Shown: one piece after another, positions 1 through 5,607 of the stretch
How positions within the stretch are numbered: the stretch's first letter is position 1
Layout of the letters: each line of letters begins with the position of its first letter
Assembly (NCBI GenBank): GCA_964361655.1
Contig: CAYIBD010000016.1
Coordinates: forward strand, 1 to 15,479
From: CAYIBD01 sp964361655
GTDB lineage: Bacteria; Patescibacteriota; Minisyncoccia; Sungbacterales; SURF-37
DNA length: 15,479 bases
Direction: 5' to 3'
Position numbers and translations under genes: made by a program
The notes under the pieces: generated by a model
Told to the model about the DNA's origin: nothing
The model's database searches: none
The model's input: only the letters and a program-made list of their open reading frames with translations

Positions 1-46
1 CTCGGTTGCTACGGGGCGGGCCGGCGAGAAGCCAGAGCAGATTGAC

Positions 47-676
47 GTGGTCAATCAGTTTACCGGAGAAAAGTGGTATTACAGCGACATTGTCAAGGAG
101 CACTTTTTCAACCCCCGGAACCTGATGCTCGAGGATCCGGACGAGGCGCAGTATAACGCTGTCGGCATGGTGGGGAGCCCGGCCTGCGGGGACATGATGA
201 AGATGTGGTTGAGGATTGATCCCGAAACAGAACGGATTCAGGATTTGAAATGGCGGACGTTTGGGTGCGCCAGTGCCATCGCCGCGACCTCGATGTTTTC
301 GGTCATGATAACCGAAAACGGCGGCATGCCGATTGCCGAAGCACTGAAGGTCAGGCCGCAGGATATTATGGTGCGCCTCGGCGGACTGCCTAACCGCAAA
401 ATTCATTGCTCGGTGCTTGCGGACAAGGCCTTCCGCAAAGCGGCCAACGATTACTTTCACCGCACCGGACAGCACGGGCGCGTGATCGTGGAAGGAGCGC
501 GGGTCGTTGATTCCAAGCTCAATATCACCGATCATGACATTGAGGAGGCGGTACTGGAAGGCGCGACTGACCTTGATGCCGTGCAGAGGAAGCTGAAAGT
601 CGGAGTCGGCTCGCCCGAGATCATCGCCGAAGTAGAGCAGCTGATCCGGTTCTATAAAGAGAAATACTACGGATAA
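47..676 (+). CDS. NifU/IscU-like iron-sulfur cluster scaffold with degenerate Bfd-like tail
   Basis: Scaffold on which [Fe-S] clusters are built with sulfur from a cysteine desulfurase; cytosolic. The N-terminal ~135 residues are an IscU domain: YSDIVKEHFFNPRN opening, then the three ligand cysteines C47 (GSPACGD, with the conserved D49), C74 (FGCASAIA) and C121 (KIHCS). Spacing resembles IscU. The last ~55 residues align by pattern with the NifU central/Bfd [2Fe-2S] domain (ITDHDIEEAVLEGA..., KVGVG...), but every cysteine of that domain is absent; the protein has only three Cys. The GTG at 47 is the only start codon seen inside the window, with a weak upstream AG-rich stretch, but the frame stays open to the left edge (reading ...RAGEKPEQID), so the true start may lie outside. 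A desulfurase gene just upstream would be expected but cannot be seen. IscU-domain identity is confident; the start is uncertain. Confidence 0.9.
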   Translation: MVNQFTGEKWYYSDIVKEHFFNPRNLMLEDPDEAQYNAVGMVGSPACGDMMKMWLRIDPETERIQDLKWRTFGCASAIAATSMFSVMITENGGMPIAEALKVRPQDIMVRLGGLPNRKIHCSVLADKAFRKAANDYFHRTGQHGRVIVEGARVVDSKLNITDHDIEEAVLEGATDLDAVQRKLKVGVGSPEIIAEVEQLIRFYKEKYYG

Positions 677-683
677 AAGAAAA

Positions 684-706
684 GGGCTTATCACGGTGAT
701 AAGCCC
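684..706 (-). terminator. Intrinsic terminator for the minus-strand membrane gene, in a convergent gap
   Basis: GGGCTTATCA and TGATAAGCCC form a 10-bp perfect stem with a 3-nt loop. Read on the minus strand, the stem is followed at once by TTTTCTTTT, a classical U-tract, and it starts 2 nt after the stop codon of the 709-1239 gene. On the plus strand the hairpin follows the NifU stop by 7 nt but has no U-tract (GTTC), so termination there would be weaker. Confidence 0.85.
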
Positions 707-708
707 GT

Positions 709-1239
709 TCAACGGATGCCAAGGCTGGTGGTGAGAGCGATCAGGATGGCCATTCCAATGGCGACGGCCAACCATGCGGCGGGGATTTCACCCGAGATCA
801 CCGTCGCGGCCACTACGGCGATCAAGGTTGCAACGAACATGAGGCCGGTGGCGCCCAGCACGACGAACCAGATGATCCGACGCAGGCCTCCAGCGGACCG
901 CAATCGAGATCGGCGAGTGGCGGAACCCTTTCGGCGCTCGATGACACTCCAAGCGCCGGCGATGAGGAAGAGCGGTGCACCAGCAATGAGCGTGCCCAAG
1001 AGGAAGAGCTGTTTATACGCTCCGCTCGCAAGCTGGGGTGCGGCTGACTCGCTGTTGCCTGACCGCTCGATCCAATTCAAGAGCCGCCAGTGGTTGGCGC
1101 CGAGGTAGAGCAGGATGGCCAGCGTTGAAGCAATCTTGGCGGTAATGGACCACCCTCCGACCCAGAACCAGGTGAGCAGTCCGAGGGTCACGACATCAAC
1201 GGCGATGACGATCGGGTGAGTGAAAAGAACGCCGAGCAC
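709..1239 (-). CDS. Hypothetical integral membrane protein with about five transmembrane helices
   Basis: I do not recognise a family. The 176-residue product has about five hydrophobic segments (roughly residues 5-25, 30-48, 74-97, 118-143 and 149-171). Between the third and fourth lies a short basic loop (ERRKGSATRRSRLRSAGGLRR), which by the positive-inside rule should face the cytoplasm. No Cys, enzymatic motif or signal peptide is seen. The start is decided by the ribosome-binding site: two in-frame GTGs exist, at 1248 and 1239, but the 1248 GTG lies inside the Shine-Dalgarno sequence itself, and 1239 has an ideal 8-nt spacing from GGAGG. It is a single-gene unit divergent from the ferredoxin and convergent with the NifU-like gene. 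Confidence 0.7.
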   Translation of the reverse strand: MLGVLFTHPIVIAVDVVTLGLLTWFWVGGWSITAKIASTLAILLYLGANHWRLLNWIERSGNSESAAPQLASGAYKQLFLLGTLIAGAPLFLIAGAWSVIERRKGSATRRSRLRSAGGLRRIIWFVVLGATGLMFVATLIAVVAATVISGEIPAAWLAVAIGMAILIALTTSLGIR

Positions 1240-1242
1240 AGA

Positions 1243-1253
1243 GATCACCTCCC
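1243..1253 (-). promoter_or_regulatory. Near-perfect Shine-Dalgarno sequence that sets the start of the membrane protein
   Basis: On the minus strand, GGGAGGTGATC is complementary to the conserved 16S rRNA 3' end over at least 10 bases. It lies 8 nt before the GTG at 1239 and overlaps the alternative GTG at 1248, which excludes that one as the start. It is far stronger than any other ribosome-binding site in the window. Confidence 0.75.
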
Positions 1254-1294
1254 AATGACTTTGGTCTCTCTACATAATTTCTACGCCTATTCCG

Positions 1295-1591
1295 ATGGAG
1301 AATCAACTGCCGGAGAAAAAACCGCTCCGCATTGGCAAGCTCATGGTTGACCGAAACCTGTGTATTGGCGCAGCGAGCTGCGTGGCGGTCGCGCCCTCTA
1401 CCTTTGAGCTTGACCCGCAGAATAAGGCCGTGCTGCGCCGCAGGCAACCGCCGCCATCATCGGACATGACCGAGCGGAAGGACTTGGAGGATCAAACCAT
1501 TGACGATGAAACGCTGCTTCTTGCAGCGAAGAGCTGTCCCACCCAGGCCATAATCGTTTATGATGAGGAAGGGAAACAAATCTATCCATAA
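1295..1591 (+). CDS. Small ferredoxin, probably [3Fe-4S] type (second ligand Cys replaced by Ala)
   Basis: Single-cluster electron carrier of 98 residues, cytosolic. The core reads VDRNLCIGAASCVAVAPSTFELD, followed 50 residues later by AAKSCPTQAIIVYDEEG, the order of monocluster ferredoxins. The canonical ligand pattern C-x2-C-x2-C...C becomes C23, A26, C29, C81. With the second Cys lost, only a [3Fe-4S] cluster, or a [4Fe-4S] cluster with an outside ligand, is expected. The insert between residues 43 and 70 is charged and probably a loop. ATG 1295 is preferred over ATG 1343 because the LRIGKLMVDR strand belongs to the fold. No clear Shine-Dalgarno precedes it; a CATAAT at 1273-1278 could be a -10, giving a very short leader. 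Its redox partner is unknown. Confidence 0.88.
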   Translation: MENQLPEKKPLRIGKLMVDRNLCIGAASCVAVAPSTFELDPQNKAVLRRRQPPPSSDMTERKDLEDQTIDDETLLLAAKSCPTQAIIVYDEEGKQIYP

Positions 1592-1592
1592 A

Positions 1593-1685
1593 ACATAACG
1601 CCAATACGCGAATGATACGCAAATGACGCTAATACCGATCGCCAATTTGCGTCATTTGCGGATTAGCGCGCGATTCGCATTATGT
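1593..1685. repeat. Long imperfect inverted repeat (about 41-bp arms, 11-bp centre)
   Basis: The arms 1593-1633 and 1645-1685 are imperfect reverse complements, with about 30 of 41 positions matching by eye. The best block is GCGTCATTTGCG against CGCAAATGACGC. Internally it is built of short units of the form CGC-AAT/ATT recurring every 8-9 bases. It fills the gap between the ferredoxin and the superoxide dismutase. It could be an intergenic repeat-family member or a cruciform; there is no U-tract, so it is a poor intrinsic terminator. Confidence 0.65.
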
Positions 1686-1691
1686 ACATAA
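1680..1691. promoter_or_regulatory. 12-bp palindrome just upstream of the superoxide dismutase start
   Basis: TTATGTACATAA is a perfect dyad ending 4 bases before the ATG at 1696. The position suits an operator or the promoter -10 area, but no matching regulator or -35 element was found. Confidence 0.3.
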
Positions 1692-1695
1692 GCAT

Positions 1696-2295
1696 ATGAC
1701 GTACGAAGCCAAAACCTACGATCACCTCCTTGGCACGCCGGGGTTTTCGGATCAGCTCCTGAAAAATCACTTTGCCCTTTACCAGGGCTATGTGAAGAAC
1801 GTCAACACGATGGTGCAGGAACTCGATGCACTGGTGAAGGAGGGAAAAGCCGGAACCCCTGCCCATTCGGAAATCAAGAGGCGCTTTGGCTGGGAGTTCA
1901 ACGGCATGCGGCTGCATGAGTTGTATTTCGGAAACATGACCAAGGCGAGCACCGCGCTGGCCAGCGATTCCGCGCTCATGTCGGAACTTCTCCGCATCTA
2001 CGGCGCGTACGAAAACTGGGAAAAGGACTTCCGGGCCGTGGCAGCCATGCGCGGCATTGGCTGGGCCATTCTTTACCACGATCCAGAGTCGCAAGAGCTT
2101 TTCAACGTCTGGGTGAACGAACACGACGTGGGGCACCTGGCCGGCGCGATCCCGCTCCTCGTGCTCGATGTCTTTGAACACGCCTATACCCTTGACTACG
2201 GCATCAAGCGGGCTGACTACATTGAGGCCTTTTTCAAGGCCGTTGATTGGGGCGCTGTTGTCAAGCGTTTCCAGGAACCGAGGTCTGGTCTATAG
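1696..2295 (+). CDS. Fe/Mn-family superoxide dismutase
   Basis: Converts superoxide to O2 and H2O2. The 199-residue length and domain order fit the Fe/Mn family: a helical N-terminal hairpin and an alpha/beta C-terminal half. The four metal ligands are visible: H25 (NHFALYQGYV), H74 (NGMRLHELYF), and D158 and H162 (LDVFEHAY). Instead of the second-sphere Gln typical of Escherichia coli enzymes, H143 (NEHDVGHL) sits where actinobacterial Fe enzymes carry a His, so metal preference cannot be called from sequence; DVFEHAY has Phe where most have Trp. There is no signal peptide, so it is cytosolic. It lies among Fe-S genes, whose clusters superoxide damages. There is no strong Shine-Dalgarno; a 12-bp palindrome lies immediately upstream. 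A sodA or sodB symbol is not justified. Confidence 0.95.
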   Translation: MTYEAKTYDHLLGTPGFSDQLLKNHFALYQGYVKNVNTMVQELDALVKEGKAGTPAHSEIKRRFGWEFNGMRLHELYFGNMTKASTALASDSALMSELLRIYGAYENWEKDFRAVAAMRGIGWAILYHDPESQELFNVWVNEHDVGHLAGAIPLLVLDVFEHAYTLDYGIKRADYIEAFFKAVDWGAVVKRFQEPRSGL

Positions 2296-2318
2296 CCGTC
2301 CCATCCCTGCGTCGAGCC

Positions 2319-2356
2319 GGCGCGGGTGGATGAAACGCCAGAGGTGCGCCCGCGCC
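2319..2356. other. GC-rich stem-loop between the superoxide dismutase and receiver-protein genes
   Basis: GGCGCGGG (2319-2326) pairs perfectly with CCCGCGCC (2349-2356). It is followed by only a short ATTT, so it is at best a weak terminator or 3'-end stabiliser for the sod transcript. It ends 5 bases before the next promoter's -35. Confidence 0.4.
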
Positions 2357-2360
2357 CCAT

Positions 2361-2389
2361 TTGGCACAAGCGGCCCTTTTCGCTAGAGT
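2361..2389 (+). promoter_or_regulatory. Predicted sigma-70-type promoter of the receiver-domain gene (near-leaderless)
   Basis: TTGGCA (5 of 6 matches to TTGACA), then 17 bases, then TAGAGT. The ATG follows only 8 bases after the -10, so transcription should begin at or next to the start codon. There is no Shine-Dalgarno, in agreement with a leaderless mRNA. Confidence 0.6.
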
Positions 2390-2397
2390 TATAGCGT

Positions 2398-2952
2398 ATG
2401 GCAGAGGGAGCAGTCAGGAAAAAGATCCTCATTATTGACGATGACCAGCCGTCGCTCGACCTCTACGCCGAACTTTTCCGGGGCGAGGGATTTGAGGTTT
2501 CGCTCGCCCATGATGGCCAGGAGGGGTGGGACGAGCTCCGGTCGGGCAAGATTCCGGATGTGGTGTTCACCGGCATCATCATGCCCCGCATGAGCGGGTT
2601 TGATCTCCTCCGGCGCATGAAGGCCGACCCGGCGTTCGCCAAGATCCCGGTGGCCATATCTTCCCACCAGGGAATCCCGGAGCACCGCAAGCTCGCGGAG
2701 GAACTCGGTGCAAGAGAGTTCATCGTTCGCGATCTCACCCCGCCCCGCGAGGTGCTGCGGCGGATGAAGCTCCTTTCCGGAGTTGGGGAGAAGTTCACGA
2801 TCGCCTTTCTCGTGGATCGCCATGATGGGAGGACATTCACCGACTACCTGGGCCGGTTACACGGAACGCCGCGCACGCCGGGCCAGGAGGCGACCCTCGA
2901 AATCGAGACCGGACACGAGGGAGGAACATTCAAGATCGAGCTCGGGGGGTAG
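2398..2952 (+). CDS. Atypical receiver (CheY-like) protein lacking the phospho-acceptor Asp
   Basis: The 184-residue product begins with a receiver domain (residues 8-125): KKILIIDDDQPS supplies the acidic pocket D14-D16, and the usual beta3 motif reads DVVFTGIIMPRMSGF. In a normal receiver the residue before I-x-M-P is the phosphorylated Asp; here it is G59. The switch Ser/Thr is retained (AISS, S88), but the invariant Lys-Pro is replaced by R111-D112. A histidine kinase therefore should not phosphorylate it in the usual way. The last ~55 residues (GEKFTIAFLVDRHDG... to the C terminus) look like a small beta-rich extension of unknown function. There is no DNA-binding domain and no kinase in the window. 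It is probably a phosphorylation-independent protein-interaction module. Start chosen from the leaderless promoter. Confidence 0.85.
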   Translation: MAEGAVRKKILIIDDDQPSLDLYAELFRGEGFEVSLAHDGQEGWDELRSGKIPDVVFTGIIMPRMSGFDLLRRMKADPAFAKIPVAISSHQGIPEHRKLAEELGAREFIVRDLTPPREVLRRMKLLSGVGEKFTIAFLVDRHDGRTFTDYLGRLHGTPRTPGQEATLEIETGHEGGTFKIELGG

Positions 2953-2976
2953 CAATGCGGATTCAGTACTCTTGCG

Positions 2977-3192
2977 ATGGAGCGCGCATCGATTGCCAAA
3001 AACCGATTATTCTTCTGGGCCGTGATCATCGCCATTTTGAACCCGGTATTCTCCGGCCTCATCCTCGGTTTCGTTATGGCCTCCGAGCCGGATTTTAAGA
3101 AAGAGGGACGGGCGGTGATTCTCTTTTCGATCGCCTGGGGAATTATCGCCATGCTCCTGGTGGCGAAGTTCAAAGAGTTTCTCTTCGCATGA
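2977..3192 (+). CDS. Small two-helix membrane protein
   Basis: A 71-residue product with two hydrophobic segments (about residues 11-35 and 46-64) separated by a charged loop (SEPDFKKEGRA). The N terminus (MERASIAKNR) and C terminus (KFKEF) are basic, which by the positive-inside rule puts both in the cytoplasm. No family is recognised. Its stop codon overlaps the start of the next gene in ATGA, so the two are translationally coupled; that coupling is the best evidence that it is real. There is no clear Shine-Dalgarno before ATG 2977. Confidence 0.7.
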   Translation: MERASIAKNRLFFWAVIIAILNPVFSGLILGFVMASEPDFKKEGRAVILFSIAWGIIAMLLVAKFKEFLFA

Positions 3193-3410
3193 ACGAGCGC
3201 ATTGAGCAAGTTCTCGAAAACATTCGGCCGATGCTGGCGTTACATGCCGGCAATATCGAGTTGGTCAGTTTTGAAGGCGGCGTGGTGACGGTGCGGCTCT
3301 TGGGTACCTGCCAGGGCTGCCCGCTCTCCTCACTCACCCTGAAAGCCGGCGTGGAGGAACTGTTGCGGGAAGCCATACCCGAGGTCAGTCGCGTCGAGGC
3401 GGTCGGCTAG
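3189..3410 (+). CDS. Nfu-type iron-sulfur carrier (NifU C-terminal domain protein)
   Basis: A 73-residue stand-alone NifU C-terminal domain that carries or transfers Fe-S clusters to target enzymes. It shows the expected order: an N-terminal helix (RIEQVLENIRPMLALHAG), a beta strand with GNIELVSFEGGVVTVRL, then the cluster motif GTCQGCPLSS with C41 and C44 as ligands, then a helix (TLKAGVEELLREAIPEV) and the closing VEAV strand. Two subunits would share one [4Fe-4S] cluster in known homologues. It overlaps the upstream membrane peptide by ATGA. Together with the NifU/IscU-like protein at 47 it provides, as a separate polypeptide, the domain fused in classical NifU. Confidence 0.92.
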   Translation: MNERIEQVLENIRPMLALHAGNIELVSFEGGVVTVRLLGTCQGCPLSSLTLKAGVEELLREAIPEVSRVEAVG

Positions 3411-3487
3411 GGAGTGCCGAGATTGCCCCCTACCCGGTTGTTTTTTGTTGCGACATCGATTATGGCCTCAAGCAGTAATAGAAACGC

Positions 3488-4729
3488 ATGGAAAAGCTTA
3501 GTCCTCGCCAGCTGATCCTCACCGTACTCGTCATTTCGCTCGCAACCTCGCTCCTGGTCTCGCTCGTCACCGTAAGCGCACTCATCGGCATCCGGCCGAG
3601 CGAAATCGTGGAGCGGATTCTTGGGCGCACAGCCCCGGCATCCCCGAATGGGCCCGAGATTGCTGAACGCGTTCTCCGCCAAGATGAGCTCGTGGTTTCA
3701 GTCGTCAAGCGCGTCTCGCCGGCGGTGGTGTCCATCGTCGCCACCCGGGACGTTCCGGTGATTGAGCAATTTTTCATCAACCCCTTCCAGGGGGATCCCT
3801 TCTTGGAGCGGTTCTTCGGCGGCGGGCAGTTCCAGATACCCCAGTTCCGGCAGCGCGGTACCGAGGAGCGCCAGGTTGGTGCCGGCACAGGCTTTGTAGT
3901 GGCCGAAGACGGGTTGATCCTCACCAATAGGCACGTGGTCGCTGATACGAATGCCGATTATACCGTGCTCTTCAACGATGGGGCGAAAGTCCCCGTGAGC
4001 ACCATCGTCAGGGATCCGGTCCAGGATCTGGCGGTGATTCAGGTCAAGCGGGGGATCAAGCTCGTTGCGGTTCCGCTGGGCGACTCAGCGAAGATTGAGA
4101 TCGGCCAGACGGTCATTGCCATTGGCAATGCCTTGGGCCAGTTTTCCAATACCGTATCGGTGGGCGTCATCTCCGGCCTGCGTCGGAATGTTGTTGCCGG
4201 CGGCGGAGCTGGCGGGCCGGAGCAATTGGCCGAGCTGATCCAGACCGATGCGGCCATCAACCTCGGCAACTCCGGCGGCCCGCTCCTGAATTTGCGGGGA
4301 GAAGTCATTGGCATCAACGTAGCCATGGCCCAAGGGGCCGAGAACATCGGCTTTGCCATCCCCATTGCCAAAGCCCGGCGCGACATTGAGAGCGTCAAGG
4401 CCACCGGACGCATTGTCTACCCCTTCCTCGGCATACGCTACGTGATTGTGACCACGGAGCTCGCCGCCAAAGAGAAATTACCCGTAGAATACGGGGCGCT
4501 CCTCATCGGCGACGATGAGGGGCCGGCAGTTGTGAAGGGCAGCCCGGCTGAGAAAGCCGGGCTCAAGGAGCGGGATATCATCCTTGAATTTAACGGCGAG
4601 CGCATTGAACCGAGCCGCACGCTCGCCTCGCTCATCCAGAAATACAAAGTCGGAGACACGGTGACCCTCGAGGTTCAACGCGGTGAGGAAACCCTCACCG
4701 TCTCGGCGATCCTCGAGGAGCGGAAATAG
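3488..4729 (+). CDS. HtrA/Deg-family serine protease with one PDZ domain, membrane-anchored
   Basis: An S1C protease (413 residues) for misfolded extracytoplasmic proteins. An uncleaved N-terminal signal anchor (residues 8-35, LILTVLVISLATSLLVSLV...) is followed by a linker and a trypsin-like domain (about 65-305) with the full triad: H149 (TNRHVV), D180 (QDLAVI) and S262 (GNSGGPLL). A loop rich in Phe and Gly (residues 95-120) matches the regulatory LA loop position. One PDZ domain (about 310-410) carries GSPAEKAGLKERDIILEFNGE. The catalytic domain therefore faces outside the membrane. The start at ATG 3488 lacks a Shine-Dalgarno; TAATAG at 3476-3481 could be a -10 but no matching -35 is seen. 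A fragment resembling this gene's tail occurs again after hicA. Confidence 0.95.
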   Translation: MEKLSPRQLILTVLVISLATSLLVSLVTVSALIGIRPSEIVERILGRTAPASPNGPEIAERVLRQDELVVSVVKRVSPAVVSIVATRDVPVIEQFFINPFQGDPFLERFFGGGQFQIPQFRQRGTEERQVGAGTGFVVAEDGLILTNRHVVADTNADYTVLFNDGAKVPVSTIVRDPVQDLAVIQVKRGIKLVAVPLGDSAKIEIGQTVIAIGNALGQFSNTVSVGVISGLRRNVVAGGGAGGPEQLAELIQTDAAINLGNSGGPLLNLRGEVIGINVAMAQGAENIGFAIPIAKARRDIESVKATGRIVYPFLGIRYVIVTTELAAKEKLPVEYGALLIGDDEGPAVVKGSPAEKAGLKERDIILEFNGERIEPSRTLASLIQKYKVGDTVTLEVQRGEETLTVSAILEERK

Positions 4730-4731
4730 AG

Positions 4732-4759
4732 TTGATTTTTCTCTCCACTGCAGTAGGAT
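4732..4759 (+). promoter_or_regulatory. Predicted promoter of the hicBA pair
   Basis: TTGATT, 16 bases, TAGGAT. It starts 2 bases after the HtrA stop. The expected transcription start, near 4766, lies before the ATG at 4779 but after the ATG at 4758, which helps to choose the hicB start. Confidence 0.5.
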
Positions 4760-4778
4760 GCGATGTATGAGGATGAAG

Positions 4779-5051
4779 ATGCGGAATGTCCGTGGTCGAG
4801 CTATCCGGTCAACGGTGTACACCTATACGGTGCTGTTTGAACCTGCGGTGGAGGGAGGGTATACCGTATCAGTCCCCCTACTCCCCGGCGTGATCACCGA
4901 GGGCGACACGTTGGCCGAAGCCCGCGAACGGGTTCGGGAGGCCATTCGCGGATACCTGAAGGTATTGCAGAAGCGCGGGGAATCTATCCCGCGGGAACGT
5001 GGAGCTGAACTTCGCCGCCCGGTGACCGAACGAGTGGCGATAGCCGTGTAA
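4779..5051 (+). CDS. hicB: HicB-family antitoxin
   Basis: Antitoxin that would bind and neutralise the HicA RNase encoded next. The 90-residue product has the HicB partial RNase-H fold signature: YTVLFEPAVEGGYTVSVPLLPGVITEGDT followed by the helix LAEARERVREAIRGYLKVLQKRGESIP. No separate C-terminal DNA-binding domain is apparent, so any autoregulation would need the complex or the basic C terminus. Several in-frame ATGs exist (4683, 4758, 4767, 4773, 4779). 4779 is chosen because GAGG lies 6 bases upstream and the predicted promoter would not cover earlier ones; the 4683 start would overlap the HtrA gene. hicA follows after 6 bases, a normal antitoxin-first operon. Confidence 0.88.
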   Translation: MRNVRGRAIRSTVYTYTVLFEPAVEGGYTVSVPLLPGVITEGDTLAEARERVREAIRGYLKVLQKRGESIPRERGAELRRPVTERVAIAV

Positions 5052-5057
5052 GGGCGT

Positions 5058-5288
5058 GTGAGCCGCGTCCCTGCGTTGAAGCCGCGGAAAGTGATTCGGA
5101 CGTTCCAAAACGCTGGCTACCGGTTGGATCACATTGAGGGCAGCCACTACTACTTTACCCATCCGCGCGACAAGACAATTCTCTTCTCGGTAGCCCATCA
5201 TTCGGGGGAGATGAAACGCTCCACCTTGGCCAAAACGTTTAAGCAAGCCAAGATCAGTTTAGAAGAATTCCTCCGGCACGACCCCTAA
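5058..5288 (+). CDS. hicA: HicA-family mRNA-interferase toxin
   Basis: Small dsRBD-like RNase toxin of 76 residues, expected to cleave mRNA when the antitoxin is lost. The motif IEGSHYYFTHP contains H30, the catalytic His of the family, in its usual G-S-H context; FQNAGYRLDHIEGSH and HHSGEMKRSTLAKTFKQAKIS are the conserved helix and C-terminal elements. Nothing looks truncated. The start is GTG 5058, 6 bases after the hicB stop, with AAGG in the gap (5050-5053 area) as a weak ribosome-binding site. The order antitoxin-toxin, and the clean hit to both families, make the pair confident. Activity is inferred from family only. Confidence 0.92.
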   Translation: MSRVPALKPRKVIRTFQNAGYRLDHIEGSHYYFTHPRDKTILFSVAHHSGEMKRSTLAKTFKQAKISLEEFLRHDP

Positions 5289-5339
5289 GCTCCCTGCGGC
5301 TCGCCGACGCTCTCGGTTACCGTAGAGGAGCGGAAGTGA
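5289..5339 (+). pseudogene. Probable remnant of a second HtrA gene tail
   Basis: Read in frame from 5298, this stretch gives GSPTLSVTVEERK then a stop at 5337. The real HtrA tail reads GEETLTVSAILEERK then stop. The DNA shares GAGGAGCGGAA immediately before the stop. The fragment has no start and follows hicA directly. The similarity is short, so chance is possible, but T-L-x-V-x-x-E-E-R-K-stop in the right place is suggestive of a deleted paralogue or of a duplication around the toxin-antitoxin pair. Confidence 0.45.
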
Positions 5340-5385
5340 AGCATTGGTTTGCGAGCGCGTAGCACGAGCAACGACCAATGCTTCA
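5337..5385 (+). terminator. Hairpin with a short T-run after hicA, probable terminator
   Basis: TGAAGCATTGGT (5337-5348) pairs perfectly over 12 bp with ACCAATGCTTCA (5374-5385) around a 25-nt GC-rich loop, followed by TCTTTT. The loop is long for a classical terminator, so this is a moderate call. It would end the hicBA transcript and insulate clpB. Confidence 0.5.
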
Positions 5386-5407
5386 TCTTTTGGTGGACGT
5401 ATCGGTA

Positions 5408-5436
5408 TTGATTTCTCCAAAATTTTCTGCTACATT
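5408..5436 (+). promoter_or_regulatory. Candidate promoter upstream of clpB
   Basis: TTGATT, 17 bases, TACATT. It lies about 170 bases upstream of the clpB start, so a leader crossing the ATCCGC repeats is implied. No heat-shock CIRCE operator and no sigma-32 motif were found. Confidence 0.35.
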
Positions 5437-5511
5437 GGCTGGTAGTAGGTTCCCGTTGAGGATAAGAGATTCTTCGCTAACGTTCAGAATGACCGGGTAG
5501 GCATTGTCAGG

Positions 5512-5550
5512 ATCCGCGATAATCCGCGTAGCTATCCGCGTGAGATCCGC
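5512..5550. repeat. Four-copy ATCCGC repeat array
   Basis: ATCCGC occurs at 5512, 5522, 5534 and 5545, spaced 10, 12 and 11 bases, roughly one helical turn each, separated by variable bases. It lies in the 319-bp noncoding gap before clpB. Just before it (5468-5493) is a stretch whose reverse complement reads CATTCTGAACGTTAGCGAAG, resembling a widespread intergenic repeat type. The rest of the gap shows no gene. Confidence 0.6.
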
Positions 5551-5607
5551 TTCTACTGCCGGGAAACAGAAATGCCATCGAACGTGTCCTAACCAAGGCA
5601 AGCACTC

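Noticed and set aside
4683..4778. Longer N terminus for HicB (start at 4683 or 4758)
   Set aside because: The extension overlaps htrA, is Arg/Ser-rich shadow sequence, and precedes the expected transcription start. GAGG fits ATG 4779.
5512..5550. CRISPR array
   Set aside because: Repeat units are only 6 bases with 4-6 base spacers; no cas genes are present.
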